Below, piece by piece: positions 63,159 to 64,000 of a DNA stretch of 64,000 nucleotides; the stretch's first letter is position 1, and the number at the start of each line of letters is the position of its first letter. The stretch is from Fulvivirga ulvae (GTDB lineage: Bacteria > Bacteroidota > Bacteroidia > Cytophagales > Cyclobacteriaceae): contig NZ_CP089981.1 of assembly GCF_021389975.1 (NCBI RefSeq), positions 3,311,501 through 3,375,500 on the forward strand, read 5' to 3'. The notes below the pieces were generated by a model. That model did no database searches. It saw only the letters and a list, made by a program, of their open reading frames with translations, and was not told the DNA's origin. The position numbers were made by a program, and so were the translations under genes.

Positions 63159-64000
63159 TTAACTCTTATTAGCCAATTGTCCGCAGGCTGCGTCGATGTC
63201 CTTACCACGACTTCTTCTGACTTTGGCTACAATGCCGGCGGCTTCAAGCTTGCTTACGTATAAGTTTAGCGCATCTTCTGAGGCTTGCTGAAATTCACCA
63301 TCGTCGATGGGGTTGTATTCGATCAGGTTTACTTTAGAAGGGATAATCTTGCAGAACTTTACAAGCGCATCCACATCTTTTTCCTTGTCGTTGATACCTC
63401 TCCATACTACATACTCATAAGTCACCTTGCTTTTGGTTTTGTAGTACCAGTATTTGAGTGCATCACCAAGCTCTTCAAGTGGACTTTTTTCATTGATAGG
63501 CATTACTGCTGAGCGTGTATCATTGATTGCAGAGTGCAGGGAGACGGCAAGATTGAACTTTACCTCATCATCAGCGAGTTTTTTGATCATTTTAGGTATG
63601 CCCACGGTGGATAAAGTTATCCGTCTGGGGGACATTCCCAGTCCTTCTGGTTTGGTGATCTTTTCGATGGATTCGATGACGTTGGCATAGTTCAAAAGCG
63701 GCTCGCCCATGCCCATAAACACAATATTGGTCAGCGGTCTGTTGAAAAACTGTTCGCTTTGGTCTTTGATTGCTACTACCTGATCGTATATTTCGTCGGC
63801 ATTCAGGTTACGCATGCGTTTTAGCCTTGCGGTTGCGCAGAAATTACAGTCGAGGCTGCAACCTACCTGTGATGAAATACAAGCAGTAATCCTCTTTTCT
63901 GTAGGGATCAATACTGACTCTACGATCATGCCATCGTAAAGCTTTACGGCATTTTTGATGGTACCATCGCCACTGCGCTGCATCTGGTCAACCGCAATAT
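63159..64000 (-). CDS. rlmN: 23S rRNA/tRNA adenine-C2 methyltransferase RlmN (5' end outside window)
   Basis: Radical-SAM enzyme that methylates A2503 of 23S rRNA and A37 of some tRNAs. The reading frame stays open to the right edge (IAVDQMQRSGDGTIKNAV), so about 65-70 N-terminal residues are missing. The radical-SAM cluster motif is CSLDCNFC in SSQVGCSLDCNFCATARL; also NIVFMGMGEPLLNY, GISPRRITLSTVG-like MSPRRITLSTVG, LAVSLHSAINDTRSAVMPINEK, YEYVVWRGINDKEKD, and a C-terminal VRRSRGKDIDAACGQLA with the Cys that attacks the adenine (in DAACGQL). Convergent with the rhomboid genes. Confidence 0.96.
   Translation of the reverse strand, partial: IAVDQMQRSGDGTIKNAVKLYDGMIVESVLIPTEKRITACISSQVGCSLDCNFCATARLKRMRNLNADEIYDQVVAIKDQSEQFFNRPLTNIVFMGMGEPLLNYANVIESIEKITKPEGLGMSPRRITLSTVGIPKMIKKLADDEVKFNLAVSLHSAINDTRSAVMPINEKSPLEELGDALKYWYYKTKSKVTYEYVVWRGINDKEKDVDALVKFCKIIPSKVNLIEYNPIDDGEFQQASEDALNLYVSKLEAAGIVAKVRRSRGKDIDAACGQLANKS

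Overview
The window is a piece of a Bacteroidota chromosome, most likely from the order Cytophagales. The evidence is the gene content (paired MutA/MutB mutase subunits, BshA of bacillithiol synthesis, a GH3-beta-lactamase fusion, about 800-residue double FtsX permeases, DUF3298 and M57 lipoproteins, a MutL-rhomboid-rhomboid cluster) and several promoters of the Bacteroidota form TTTG-N18/19-TAnnTTTG (upstream of sucD, sod, hemA and aspS). The genus cannot be fixed from sequence alone. I saw no tRNA, rRNA, CRISPR array, prophage or conjugative module.

Region 1 (1-13.6 kb): a sigma-54-dependent NtrC-type response regulator runs off the left edge. It is followed by a 2.1 kb island in which a REP-associated tyrosine transposase (RAYT) gene lies between two near-identical blocks of about 670 bp made of palindromic repeats. 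Next come a putative sigma-54 promoter with tandem upstream activator-like sites and four tandem paralogous double-FtsX ABC permeases. The simplest reading is a two-component, sigma-54-driven permease operon into whose upstream region the RAYT island moved. No ABC ATPase lies inside the window.

Region 2 (13.6-23.2 kb): small housekeeping and accessory genes. These are a ribosome hibernation factor, a 48-residue membrane protein, a class IV aminotransferase, exonuclease III, an M57 metzincin lipoprotein, a TetR regulator with the short-chain dehydrogenase it probably controls, a secreted retropepsin-like protease, an S1/P1 nuclease, HemA and a ComEA-like HhH protein.

Region 3 (23.2-47.1 kb): a large SF1 helicase overlapping a secreted propeller-like protein, a voltage-sensor K+ channel with a zinc ribbon, a 1411-residue secreted TPR-CHAT protease-like protein, methylmalonyl-CoA mutase, DnaA, a MocR regulator divergent from a PNPOx-like flavoprotein, a fatty acid desaturase, AspS, TadA, superoxide dismutase and SucD.

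Region 4 (47.1-64 kb): a 0.9 kb non-coding tract with three copies of a roughly 90-106 bp compound palindromic repeat plus a solo hairpin that matches the RAYT-island repeats 44 kb away. It is followed by a DUF3298 lipoprotein, PhoH, an operon of VWA protein, MoxR-like ATPase (with a degenerate P-loop) and AlbA_2 protein, a 43-residue lipoprotein, a fatty acid hydroxylase, BshA, the GH3-serine hydrolase fusion, MutL with two rhomboids, and a 5'-truncated RlmN at the right edge. Strong hairpin-T terminators separate most convergent units.
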